NCBI GenBank assembly: GCA_036897485.1
Contig: JAYMTF010001544.1
Location: 1 to 22,728, forward strand
DNA: 22,728 nt
Direction of reading: 5' to 3'
Origin: Pelargonium nanum
Taxonomy: Eukaryota; Streptophyta; Magnoliopsida; Geraniales; Geraniaceae
A program made the translations under genes and the position numbers. This document shows, piece by piece, positions 9,658 to 20,616 of the stretch. Every line of letters begins with the position of its first letter. Positions within the stretch are counted from its first letter, which is position 1. The notes beneath the pieces are model-generated. The model worked only from the letters and a program-made list of their open reading frames with translations. It made no database searches and was not told the DNA's origin.

Positions 9658-9917
9658 TACTGTTCCTGGTTTTACTGCAAGTTTATGGATATTAACGTCT
9701 CCATCAAGCATACAAAAACTTACAAAACAAAAATTAAGACTAACAAGAGTGTTCATCGTCCTCGTTTTTTCCGTACAAGCTAGCTACGATGCATTAATTA
9801 AACAATTAGGTGATTTAAACAATGAGCTTAGCTTTAACCTTGTTTTCCTTATCTTTAACCTTAACTGCATATTCGAAAACTATCAGAAACTGGTTCATGC
9901 TCTAAGAAGCTTCAAAC

Positions 9918-11340
9918 ATGGCTCAACATATCTGTGACAAATACAACAAGGTTTGTGCATGTCATGTTATGTTTATTATATCAAGAATTGGATGCTATTT
10001 ATATATAATGATTCTGAGTAAAATTTAAAACAGCACCTTCGGATTCGGAAGAAATCTCGGCTGCTACTCGGGATGCCGATGGTTCTTTTTGCTATGGCGT
10101 GTGTGCTCTATATCTGCTCAATCTGTGTGAAGCAAATTAGCTTCAACGTAAAACACCAACACCCTGTTAAAATTAACATTGAAGATTCGGGTTCTTTCAA
10201 AAAAAACATTGAAGATTCGGGTTATGAGCATTACCCAAAACCCAACACATTTAGCAGGTAAACAAGCTTTGTATCATTTGCTCAAAAATTCAAAAGTTTC
10301 GAGGAAACTTACATTACATTGGCTTCCTGACAGGGAAGAATGTGCAGGGAATCCCGTTCGATTCTTTGCTATTGTGTCTATGCAGAGATCGGGGAGCGGA
10401 TGGTTTGAGACATTGTTGAACAGTCACACCAATGTGAGCTCAAATGGAGAGATTTTCACAGTTACAGACAGGAGGAACAATGTTTCTACCATCCTCAAAA
10501 CTCTGGATAAACTGTATAATCTTGACTGGTACAGTAGCGCTTCCAAGAACGAGTGCTTGGCTGCAGTTGGCTTCAAATGGATGCTTAATCAGGTAATGAA
10601 ATCAATTCTGAGTTATAGATTAAGGGACGGTAATTCTGGTTTACTCTCGTGCTTAATTTTTTTCCTAATCTAATGAAGGGTCTGATGGATCATCACAAAG
10701 AGATTGTAAATTATTTTCACAAGAAAGGTATTTCTGCAATATTTCTCTTCAGAAGAAATCTCCTCCGGAGAATGATATCCGTTCTCGCTAACTCGTATGA
10801 CAAGGATGTTAAGCTGCTTAACGGAACACACAAATCTCATGTGCATACACCAGAGGAGGTTTATTTCTATCCCTCTAATATTGCCCTTTATCACTTACAA
10901 ATTCCAATCTAACGCGTAATAACAATTTGCAGGCTCGGATACTTGCAAATTACAAGCCTACGATCAATGCATCTTCAGTAGTATCTAACTTAAAGCAAGC
11001 AGAGGACTCAGTTGCTAATGCTATTGAATATTTCAAGAGCACTCGCCACATAATTCTTTACTATGAGGATCTTATCAACAACAGAACTGTAAGAGTCTAA
11101 TACTAACTAACATTGCAACTATATTAATTGGTTTCTCAAATGTTAGTGAAAATTCATAGTTTTCTTCTACAGAAACTATATGAAGTCCAAGACTTCTTAA
11201 GGTTGCCGCATGAAGACCTAAAGAGCAATCAGGTAAAGATACACAACAGGCCCTTATCGGAGCAAGTTAACAACTGGGATGATATACTGAAAGAAATTCA
11301 AGAAACGCCATATGCTAGATTCCTCCATTCAGACTACTAA
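9918..11340 (+). CDS. Membrane-anchored sulfotransferase-like protein (NodH-related P-loop family)
   Basis: The six exons are 9918-9950, 10034-10257, 10334-10592, 10679-10858, 10933-11088 and 11173-11340, giving 339 aa with all joins in phase. A basic stretch (RIRKKSR, 14-20) precedes one hydrophobic segment (about 21-42), as in a type II anchor with a lumenal catalytic domain, probably in the Golgi. AIVSMQRSGSGWFETLL (about 98-114) matches the 5'-phosphosulfate-binding loop of sulfotransferases. FRRNLLRRMIS (196-206) matches the 3'-phosphate-binding region for PAPS. The C-terminus has LYYEDLI and the WDD motif seen in plant NodH-like proteins. The acceptor substrate is unknown. The 11-residue first exon was chosen because its donor (AAG|GTTTGT) joins in phase to the anchor and an MA...C start fits the family; it is the least certain part. 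Intron 2 is only 76 nt. A 10-residue duplication (NIEDSG twice) lies in the stem at about 59-74. Confidence 0.85.
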
Positions 11341-12092
11341 ATGTTACTTCGCATTGTATCAAAATATGTAGATAACAGATGGTGTGACAAGAACGAAACT
11401 TGCCTGATGCTGCCAACTCTCCCCATATTCTTTCCTCATATTGAGCAATGATAATAAGAAATTGCTATTCTCATCTAATCACCGCCCATCAGTCCATTCC
11501 TACACCTGCAAGCATAAACCCGATTTTCAGTTTTATGTGGTATGTATGCTAAAAAAATATACTAACCATGAAGGAAATACACAATCATTATATATTTTCT
11601 CTGAGTATTGATTCGATGGAATTGAACTAAGTTGATAAACGTAAATATAGTGAATCAATATTACATCGTAAACTCTCGGAGCAGCTAAAATCAGAATACA
11701 TAGCAACTGGAAGCTATAGCCATTTATCATTACATAAAGTAACAACTTACAGTGAGGATTGTGGTTCGTTTTGCATCTTCTATCCCTGCCTGTTTGTCCT
11801 GCTTAATGATCTTTTGAACTTGAGTCAATATCAAATTAATGCCATTTTTGTTAAAAATCAGGAATCGATGCAGCAAAATTAGTTGATAGGATTATCATAA
11901 TTATATTGAAAGCATTGTGTCCATGTGGGACTACAAACTGTCGGCAAACAGCTCAGCTGTCAGAGAGATTCAATATGCTAAAATATCATTACAATCTACA
12001 GTTTCTTTCTATTTATATTTCTAATTTTTAAATGCTAACTGATTTCTAAACACAGAGATACAATGATGTTACAACTTATGAAAAGCTCAGGG
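11341..12092. other. Convergent 3' spacer
   Basis: The 752 bp lie between the stop codons of the sulfotransferase-like gene (+) and the phosphoesterase gene (-). They must contain both 3' UTRs. ATAATAAGAAA near 11450 could serve as a polyadenylation region for the + gene, but I cannot fix either cleavage site. No other feature is seen. Confidence 0.6.
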
Positions 12093-15000
12093 TCAGCTAA
12101 TCACTGACCCATTACACGCTCCAATATCAGACTTTTTTGTTCGCGGGATAACAAATTGATCAACAATTCTAACGTTTTTTACAGGATCATGCTGCGACTC
12201 AGCTGCGCTCCATTTGCTAGGGAACTTTCTAAGATGGCTTAGCTGTGGTGGCTGCTTCGGCTCAGCATCCCAACCAGGATCCAGCTTCCACTCCTTTGGG
12301 ACCTGCAAGTCAAGTTTATAAATATTGGTCTGGCACAATTTAGTGGCTAACAAACTCAAAACTAATGAGATTACTAACACAGCTTGCATTGTTGGTCAAA
12401 AGTGAAACCCATAAAATCAGGATTTTGGTTCAATGTGATTAATACAACCTCATGATACTGGCAAAAGGAAAATAAAACTTGATAAATGTATAATAGTGGA
12501 CTTAGGGTTCAATGTAATTTTAATGTGAAGGATCTCCCTCCCTGTTCTCTAAATTACACTGACCGACAGCCCTCGACTATCCTAATTATAATACAAGACA
12601 AGTCTTTTCGTTTTTAATGGTTAAATAATACTTCTAATTATCCCTCTCCCATGTTCCCAGGTCATTCAATAGTCAAAACATACTTACATATATACCGCGT
12701 GTCACAAACTACAAAACTAGCCACATCCCTCCCATAGAACTCTTACCACAAATTAGGCTAGTACTGATTTCTCACCTTATCAACCGCAAGGGTGTACACT
12801 TCAAGATCACCATCGTCTTTAATATGGAAACGAGTGAATGACTTGTAATTAGCGATGCGGAGTGAGGAGAAGGCTTCATCAAAGTGCATGTGAAGCCAGT
12901 TAATGCAGATGTATAAGTAGCTTCCAAACACCAAGGACACGACAGGAGTTGAAAAGACCCAAAAATAGAGGAAGACAGAAGCATAATATATAACTGCACC
13001 CCCACGGGAGAGTGACTCCATCCCTCCCTTGCAAATTTTGCTTCGGGTGACAGCCATGACCTGATAATAATTATCCTTTCAATTAAAAAGAATAGGTATA
13101 AAAAGAAGAATCACATTTTTAAATGAGGAGAATTTTCACCTCTGGAATGTCAAATGCAGACATTAGATACTTGATACATGCCGGATAAAGACCAAATGAC
13201 CATTGTTCCATACGAGCTTGAAGTCCAGTTGGATCTGGGAAGTGCTCACTCTCCACTGAACGGTACCACTGATACAGAGAGTGGTAACCTGAAAAGCCAC
13301 ATCATTGATAACATAATCAATCAACTAATTTCTGGAAGGCAAACAAATGTTTTCAATAGCATTGTTGACACGAAGTCGAAGAATGTAAAGCAGGGCACAC
13401 GAACACTATTACTTTTTAAAATTTATCCTTGGCTCTTGCTTTGTTATTCAATTGGAATCATGCTCAAAATAAACAAATAGACTATGACGATAGAGAACTG
13501 ATGGTATACCAATTCACATCTTAACAATTTCATTATCCATGACAAATTCCATTTTAAGAATATATTTATGACCGACATTCATATGCATAACTTGAGTCCA
13601 TGTAATATAAAGTCATGCCAAGCATGTACCGTGTCTACAGAACCAGAATCAAACAAACACAGAAATAGGGTAGAAAAGAAAAAACGGACCTGAAGTTGCT
13701 AATAAATTATGTCGGATACATGTTTCGATACCCAGCTCCAAAAGCAACATGAGAATCAGTGCTGCAGCCAGATGGGAAGCTACATGAAGGCTTCCAATTA
13801 TAACTTGTTTCTTCTTTGACACTTTAGAGGGAACAAATGTAATCGCTGTAATAAGCAACATCATTGCAGCTACTAAAGATACGTAAGAATGTTCCAGCAT
13901 GTAGATAAAAGCACCCCACACTGTGCCGAAGAAACTCCCCAAATGACCAGAGAATGAATCATCTTGCAGGATGTGATCAAGCTTACACTAAAAAAAAATG
14001 GAAAAAGAGGAGCCGTCTCAGTAGTATATAACCACTGAAAGCATAATTTCAACCGTGCTTGTCTATTGAAAATAAAAGAATATCCAGATAACTGAGTGGA
14101 AACAATCCCCAATTGACATAGGTCTTACATCTGGCAAAAAGGCCAAGATGACTGACATGAGTATAGAAGCATTATGAAAAACTGCAATGAAAACTCACCT
14201 GTGGAAACATAGAAAAGACCAACAAAAAGTATATGATGCCACCAATAAAATCAAACTGCCAATTCTTCTTACGGAACTTCAAAATGTTCCCCAATGCAAT
14301 CTGCATCAAGATACCAAGAAATTATATTACTGCCCTAAAAATTTATTATAGCAAGAATGGAACCAATAAATTCAGAATTTTAAATTTACCCTGCTTGAAT
14401 CTTCAAAAGAAGGATAAGCAGCCTTGCTCTCATAGGGAGTTCCATAATATTCATTAAAGTCACTGAAAACGTGGGTGGGGTGCAAAAATGCCCCACCACA
14501 ACCATTTACAAGTAAGTGCTGCACATAAGCTGGCTTATCTGAAGGTACATATGAATGGCGCATATAATGATGCAAGTCACCAGCCATTCGGAGCTTACAT
14601 CTTCCCTTCAGATAATCACATATAAGGTGTTTAATGTTCATTCCAGAGCTACCATTCCAGTAACAATCAAGAAGCCAATTGGGTTCATGTGTCATAATGA
14701 TCACAGAGTCATTGTCTCCAACCTGCGTTAAACATTGTTAAAGAGGTCTTCATATTGATCTGTAATAAAATAAAATAAAACAAATCCAGGCAAGATCACG
14801 AAAAAGCGCTGACAAAAAAAAATCACAAAAAGGCAGTTGAAACCTAGAACTTGCATCCAATCACAGTTCAAAAGTTAGGAGATTATCACAAGAAACTAAA
14901 ATAGATAACTACAATATTGGCCTACATGTAATGATTTCGGCTTCCACTACTAAAACGTCAATCTTATTAGTAGGGTTTGACTTCCACCATTATATGTAGC

Positions 15001-18000
15001 TTATTCACTCCATATTTTTCTAATGTGGGACTTTTCCCATCATTTCAACACTCCCCTAGCGTCACATTTTCTTTTTATTTATTGTTGGCTCGAACGTGCA
15101 CAATCAAGGGCTTTTTAAATCAACTCCCCCTCACATGTAACCATTTTCCTTCCCCATGTGTGTCACTACAGTCATGTCCTTCTGCAAACGGGCTTGAAAT
15201 CACAAAGAAAGGTTGTGCAATTGGGCCAAAGGCTTGGATCGAAACCCGCTCTAAAACCATGTTAAATTTCAATATTGGGCTACATGTAAATTTCACATAG
15301 TAACAAAGTCTCTTGATTCGCAAGAGATCACAGAGAAAGTTTGTGCAATTGGGGGCCTGGATCGGAACCCGCTCTAATACCATGTTACATTCCAATACGG
15401 GCTACATATAAATTTCACACGGAATTAGAGTCTCTTGATTCACTGTTTTGAGTCTCTTGAAGCGCCATTACGGCGGCAATCTTAGGCTCTTCGCTCGGCC
15501 AATATATTCTCTTCTTCGAGATTTTCAATAATCTTTCCTTTCAATAAATATTCTCTAGTTTGTTTCCTTTATCTATTCTAAATCTCCTACATACAAGGGT
15601 TTCACTTGTACTTGTTATCAATATTCATGCAAATCGTTACATAGAATTCACAGCATTCATATTATGATCAAACACATTTGAGGGTAAAAACATTTTTTTA
15701 ATGAAAATGTAATGATGGCGCCATGTCATTTTGTAGGCACCATGTCACTTGAAAATGAATGATGGTGCAACTCATCCACTAAAAATGGTGGCGCCATGTC
15801 ACTTGATAACCAGGAATACATGAAAACTCATAGTACAACAAAAATAAATGCCAAAACATTTCATCATGTGCAAAAATTGAACCAATGACCACCCAAATTC
15901 AAATAAGTTCTTACTACATCAGTGTCATCGAGTACAAGGGACCAAAAGTTCACAATATATCAAACACATACATGATACCATTTGATTTCCAAGCTAAGTG
16001 AGATTTCATCACTTGAGTTTCTCCAGTTCAGTTATGCAGTGTTAAAGAGAAGTCCCATTACACACAAAAGCTAACTTGATGGAAATAACTCCACAGGGGC
16101 TCCCATTATGTCACATTCTTTTTCATCATTATACAGAAAACCCCAATAAATTAGAATGGAAGCTAAAAAGAAACAAAGAAAGGTACCTTATTCTTTGCTA
16201 GTTCTGAAAAAAACTTGAATTGGTAAACATCAATATCACCATGGAGTGCCAGATCGAGTCCAAACACCCACCATCCTTTAGGGAGTTGCAAAGCAAAATA
16301 ACTCTTCTTCTGAGGCATAAACCACCCTCCCAACCAGCTCTTATGGCATATGAACCTCATATAAGTATGAAGACCATCAAACCAATCTGTAAAACCAAAA
16401 TAGTTTACTGCATGCTACATTGATATTTAATACAGTAGCAAAGATCGAGTATCTATGTAGAATTGTAGTCTCACTCCAAATATATAAAAGAAAAGAAAAA
16501 TAAAATAGCAATTCCAACAAAGTGATGGCTGCAGACTGAACCAACCATGATTTCCAGGGATAACAAATGTCTGAGGCCCTTTATATTGCTTCAGTGTTGT
16601 GACCCCTGGGGGGAGCTCTGGCTTGTTTACAGCTATATGCTCTTCTTTAAACCATGGTGGAGGCTGGAGAGCATACTCAAAAGGACAAATGAAACGCCTT
16701 AAATATGTGAAGGCCGAAGGATTTGGATACCTAAAAGATCAGAACAAAAATATTTAACTATACAAATAAAAGAGGATATCATACAAGCGTAGAAAAAAAA
16801 TACAGATAGAAATAATGGTTTTGAAATTGTATGAATCATATAGATCAAACTATGATCCGATACAATTCAGGCATCTCATGAGTCAAATCAACAGATGAAT
16901 TGCTAGCTAAACTGAAATGGAGACGTAAAAATTGTTTGAGTCGCAATTCTTTCATGATTAACTCAATTAAGAAGATAATAGGTTTCTTTTCCGAGTTTAG
17001 CAATTCAGATGCAATCCAGCGTGACCCTCTGATTCGTTCATTTTGCTTTCTTTTATGCTTTTAAAATTAAAAAGCTTTAGTCATTCTAGAACCATAGGAT
17101 GTCTTTACATTTTCAAGATCTCAAAAATCAGATGACTAACGCTTGAAGACAAAACAAGGCTTCTTTCCAGTCTTCGGTGGTCTTATACTATTCTTGAAGT
17201 TCAAGGCTTGTCTATTTGTTCACAAATATATGCATAATGTTTTTCCTCTTTTTTCATCTATAACCTATATCCTAAACCTTTTTACATAAAAGAAAATACA
17301 TTATATTGAACAAATTAGTTATTTTATAGATAACTGTCACTGCAACTATGGAGATCAGAACCAATAAGAAGAAAGTAGTGCGCATGTGTGTGATATGTTG
17401 CAAATAGATTTCTAATTATATTAACTTATTTTTAAAATATAAAACTATGAACCATATGATAGAGGTTCAGGATATTAACCTCAATTTAAAGACACACGTA
17501 TAAAAATTTGTTGGATGATTTAAATTTCAAATGATGCATATGTTCTCCTAGAGCTCTCTCCCATAAGCAGTAAACTAACTACATATGAAACTATGAACCA
17601 TATGATAGAGATTCAGGATATGAACCTCAATTTAAAACACGTGTATAAAAATTTGTTGAATGAATTAAATTTTCAAATGATGCATAAGTTCTCCTACTGC
17701 TCTCAACTATAAGCAGTAAACTAACTACGTATTAGAATGCTAATTCTAACAGTAATGAGCTACAGGGCCATAAATGAAATATAACTACATCTGAATAGTT
17801 CAGTAACTTTATAATTAATTAATTATCATAGATAAGGACAATGGTCAACTTACGCAAGATCCCCTCCAATAAGTAGCAAGTTCGCACGTGGTAGGGTGAG
17901 CTTAGAATCACCATCGCTCAGCTTGATGGAAGGCTGAGCCAGAAGCCGTGCCACAGAATAAGATGAATTCCCACCATCACCAGTATCAGCCATGAAGTCA

Positions 18001-20616
18001 AACCAAAAATCTTCCTTTTCACAAAAGTGATCGTACAAAAGATCTGTTTCTTCAGCTCCATCCTGAGCCTTGCTCATTGCAGCCTGGCAATGATGAGGAA
18101 AGGCAAAACATAAAGATGATGGATGAAAGCAAGTCATGAAAAAGTGATATTATTACATAAAACCATTAACCATTCTTGATACCCTACAAATAATGGAGAG
18201 AAGTAGAATAACTGCAACGTTATTTGGCAAAATTGTCAAATTAGCCACAGAAGTCAATGAATATAAATATGGAATATGAAACGCCACCTGCATCATGCGC
18301 ATGTCAAAGCGTCCAACAAACACAGTCACTGATACAAGAAGATCAAAAACTGTCTTGAACAAATCAGCTGATGTTCTGCAGCATATTGACATCAGCAGCA
18401 TTAGGATTCAATTATAATTCATTATGTTTCACCTTACAACCCTCCTCGCTAAAAAAACAAAAACAAAAAAGCTGTATAAGGAATAATAAATAAATAAAAA
18501 GCATGTACCCTGAATACCAAGGAACCATGTCCAAGAAATCAGGCTTCATCTGCCTCTTCTTGAATTTCTCATATTCTTCCACTGACAATGGATGAGAAAG
18601 AGCCCACCTGGAATAGGTCAGAAATTAATGAAGGAAAAGAAGATGTGTAATTTGGTCATATAGATATAACAATGGCCTAGAAGATGAGAGTCAGGCCTTG
18701 TGCCATGATTAAGCACCACAAAACTACTCTTGTTTTGGTTAATAATCAATATAATGACCATACAGAAGAAAAGTAAATTATTAAATGTATATCATCAAAT
18801 AAAAAATATTAAATCAATCTTCCATAGATGAATTTCATAACCATAGCACTCAAACATGATGCTAAAATATGATGAATTACCAATCTTCATACATATGTTA
18901 TGAATAAATAACACCATCACACCACCCCTTTTTTGTCATCAGAACAGCAAAATGAAACCAACAACTTTTGCAATGAACATTTATATATAAACACCCACAA
19001 CTGGACAAGAAAAGTTGACACAAAGATGTAGCTTGACAAAAAAAAATCAATTCAAATTATTGCAATTGATCTGCTCGCAATAATAGGGGCTATAATTAAA
19101 CAAATTTACCATGAAAATATGATTTAATCTGAACGTAAAGCTACACCTAAGCGTAATATCTTTAAATCCAAGATCATATCATGATAATGCAATCTACCTT
19201 AAAAAGAATGGCCCAGTGCACAAGGTTCAAGCCATTTGGGGTCTAGAGAGGATCATTTATGTACACAGCCTAAGCCCTGCTTTTGCAAAGAGAATTTTCC
19301 CTAACACAAACCCGTGACTTAAAGTTCACAAGACAACAACCTTAATGTTGCATCAAGAATCAACTACATTCTACATTCCACATAAAAATAATAATAATAA
19401 AAAGAACAACAAGCTGCATCCTAAAATGCTTACCCTGTTGACCTTTCAACCACATAATTGGCAATGTAAAGGCCTATAAATGTGGCCCATAAAGAGTATA
19501 TGGGAGATATTTCATCTGATGTACCAGCGAACGAACCACTGCAACCTAACTGATAGAAGAAAAATAGTAGGTCATAAGGATGGAGAACACGAGACCCTAA
19601 CGCGCCAATATAATAATACCAGATGACATTAGGTTGCAATTGCTTCCATCATACCTCTCCATAAATAACCCACTTTGATAGAAGTGGATAATCACTAGCG
19701 GACCCGACCGGAGCAAACCACGAGGAACAGACCTGATCTTTCAACTCATTCATACGGATGAACTTTGCAAGCAATGTGTTCCTTTCTTCTTTATTCCACA
19801 AAGAAAACCAGGCAGAGTGTTTCCGTTCAAGTGTTTTCTTGCTCATACAAGCACGGTTACCACAGTGACTATAAAATATGCAGCAAGCTATACTAAGAAC
19901 CTATTCAATGAATGAATATATTATAACAAGGAAAAGGAATATATGAAAGTGAAAAGACCAGGGATACATGGAATATAAAGTGAAATCACAATTAACTTAC
20001 TGCACAGTTTTGAAGAATAGTCAGGATCTCTGGCCTTTTACCAGCCACACGAGAAACAAGACCGACGTACCAAAGGCCAAGGAATATAATGTGAAAAACA
20101 AGAAGAAACAGAATAGAAGAGATATATATTGTCAAAAACAATGACAGGTTCATCCTCAAGTCGACTCCCATGGACTGAAAGCTAGGAAGATGATATAGAG
20201 CTGCAACTAAAATCCAGGCTATATACCTGCAAAAGCAAATTTCAAGAGTTACTGATACCCATTGGCTTTATCTAGTTTACTTCCCCCACAAATATCTGTA
20301 TGTTCAATTAACAAAATTTGTGTACTAACCATCGACTGAAGTTTGAGTAGCTCGGTTTGATTTTCTTTCCGATAAATGGAGAAGAAAAGAAATAGAAGAA
20401 ACCAAGCAAGCACGCGTACATAGACCACCATTTGACATTGTTGTCCAATTTCTCAATGAGAGTATGCATGTTGTCAGAAGAGATAAAAAACAGGCAACCC
20501 ACTACCACAGCAATTACGGCATGACGTGAATGCTCATGAGGGTAAGGATATCTATGTGCAAAAATTGTCCGGACCCTCTCCATTCTGAAGGAATCTAGCA
20601 ACCTATCAGATCCCAT
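12093..20616 (-). CDS. Multi-pass membrane calcineurin-like metallophosphoesterase
   Basis: The 15 coding exons, 5' to 3' on the minus strand, are 20616-20330, 20226-20001, 19900-19655, 19549-19434, 18607-18509, 18375-18288, 18083-17854, 16730-16546, 16386-16187, 14722-14390, 14300-14199, 13987-13690, 13288-13140, 13060-12776 and 12302-12093. They total 3054 nt and 1017 aa, and all introns are GT-AG with matching phases. The start gives MGSDRLLDSFRMERVRTIF. Hydrophobic segments lie near 33-46, 64-80, 98-112, 122-150, 166-182, 270-288 and 330-346, then again near 686-702, 738-757, 775-790 and 874-908. Between them is a metallophosphoesterase domain (about 380-650) with its metal-binding blocks in order: ADTGDGG (386-392), GGDLAYP (427-433), GNHDWFDG (490-497), THEPNW (570-575) and AGDLHHY (606-612). 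The family is conserved across land plants; substrate and membrane are not known to me. The tail (about 909-1017) is soluble. Several introns are enlarged by repeats. The frame appears intact and functional. Confidence 0.92.
14390..14722 (-). other. Phosphoesterase exon 10 (longest coding exon)
   Basis: It encodes residues 560-670 and carries the last two metal-site blocks, THEPNW and AGDLHHYMRH. It also encodes LLVNGCGGAFLHPTH, part of the phosphoesterase fold. It is phase 0 on both sides. The donor is AGG|GTAAAT. Confidence 0.9.
14911..15443 (-). mobile_element. TRIM/copia-like LTR retroelement relic
   Basis: Read on the minus strand, a remnant of a 5' LTR ends in AACA at 15383. It abuts TGGTATTAGAGC (15371-15382), which matches 11 of 12 bases of the initiator-tRNA-Met primer-binding site. 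A non-coding internal region follows, then a purine-rich GCTAGGGGAG (15051-15060). That runs straight into TGTTGAAATG, the start of a 3' LTR (15050 down to about 14911) containing AAGTCCCACATTAG. The 3' LTR finishes in ACATGTAGGCCAATATT, and matching ends appear at 15261-15297 and 15383-15420, which supports shared LTR ancestry. The internal length (about 320 bp) and lack of coding sequence fit a TRIM. The 5' LTR is truncated and the junction is duplicated. Confidence 0.6.
15200..15443. repeat. Tandem duplication of about 125 bp containing LTR/PBS junction
   Basis: Copy 1 (about 15200-15322) and copy 2 (about 15328-15443) share TGTGCAATTGGG, CTTGGATCG/CCTGGATCG, ACCCGCTCTAA, CCATGTTA, GGGCTACAT and TCTCTTGATTC in the same order. 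The offset is 128 bp at the left and 123 bp after a small indel. Each copy carries a primer-binding-site-like motif. It belongs to the retroelement relic in intron 9. Confidence 0.85.
15713..15801 (+). repeat. Short cluster of GGCGCCATGTCACTT-like copies
   Basis: ATGATGGCGCCATGTCATTT, GTAGGCACCATGTCACTTGA and GTGGCGCCATGTCACTTGAT occur within about 90 bp. They lie in intron 9 of the phosphoesterase gene. They look like a decayed local duplication, perhaps from a small transposon. Confidence 0.6.
17442..17730. repeat. 146-bp tandem duplication in phosphoesterase intron 7
   Basis: Copy 1 is 17442-17587 and copy 2 is 17588-17730. Both begin AAACTATGAACCATATGATA and end AAGCAGTAAACTAACTAC. They differ by scattered substitutions and a few small indels, so identity is roughly 90 percent by eye. 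The repeat lies in the 1123-nt intron between exons 7 and 8 and is non-coding. Confidence 0.9.
18608..19433 (-). other. Phosphoesterase intron 4 (826 nt) with SINE
   Basis: The intron runs between donor GG|GTAAGC (19433) and acceptor TTCCAG|G (18608). It carries an Au-like SINE at about 19199-19355 and an AAT-type microsatellite at 19386-19402. The rest is AT-rich. Confidence 0.8.
19199..19355 (-). mobile_element. Degenerate Au-like SINE
   Basis: Read on the minus strand it starts TTGATGCAACATTAAGG, which resembles a tRNA A box. After TTAAGTCACGGGTTTGTG, a decayed B box, come GCAAAAGCAGGGCTTAGGCT, GTGTACAT, GATCCTCTCTAGACCCC and TTGTGCACTGGGCCATTCTT, ending in a short T run at about 19199-19205. 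This order matches my memory of the plant Au SINE family: tRNA-related head, 'AGGCTGCGTACA', 'GACCC' and 'GTGCACCGGGCTGCCC', with a T tail. It has diverged and no clear target-site duplication is visible, so it is an old insertion. Confidence 0.75.

Larger units (their letters stand above)
8839..9917. other. Spacer between MADS-box and sulfotransferase-like genes
   Basis: It includes the 3' UTR of the MADS-box gene, an inverted-repeat relic (about 9100-9375) and the probable promoter and 5' leader of the sulfotransferase-like gene. A 109-codon open frame starting at 9608 has no recognisable domain and ends just after the real start at 9918 in another frame. I regard it as chance. Confidence 0.6.
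14723..16186 (-). other. Phosphoesterase intron 9 (1464 nt) with inserted elements
   Basis: This is the largest coding-region intron of the gene. It contains a TRIM/copia-like retroelement relic (about 14911-15443) in the same orientation as the gene. It also holds a short repeat cluster at 15713-15801. The remaining sequence is AT-rich and non-coding. Confidence 0.8.

Noticed and set aside
9608..9937. 109-codon open frame before the sulfotransferase-like gene
   Set aside because: It has no domain and lies where the promoter and leader are expected; probably a chance frame in AT-rich DNA.
14944..14955. CACTACTAAAAC as another CACTA terminus
   Set aside because: It departs from CACTACAAGAAA, has no subterminal repeats and lies inside the LTR of the TRIM-like relic.
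19199..19355. Genuine tRNA gene
   Set aside because: The A- and B-box words are decayed and the cloverleaf pairs are missing. The downstream body matches a SINE.
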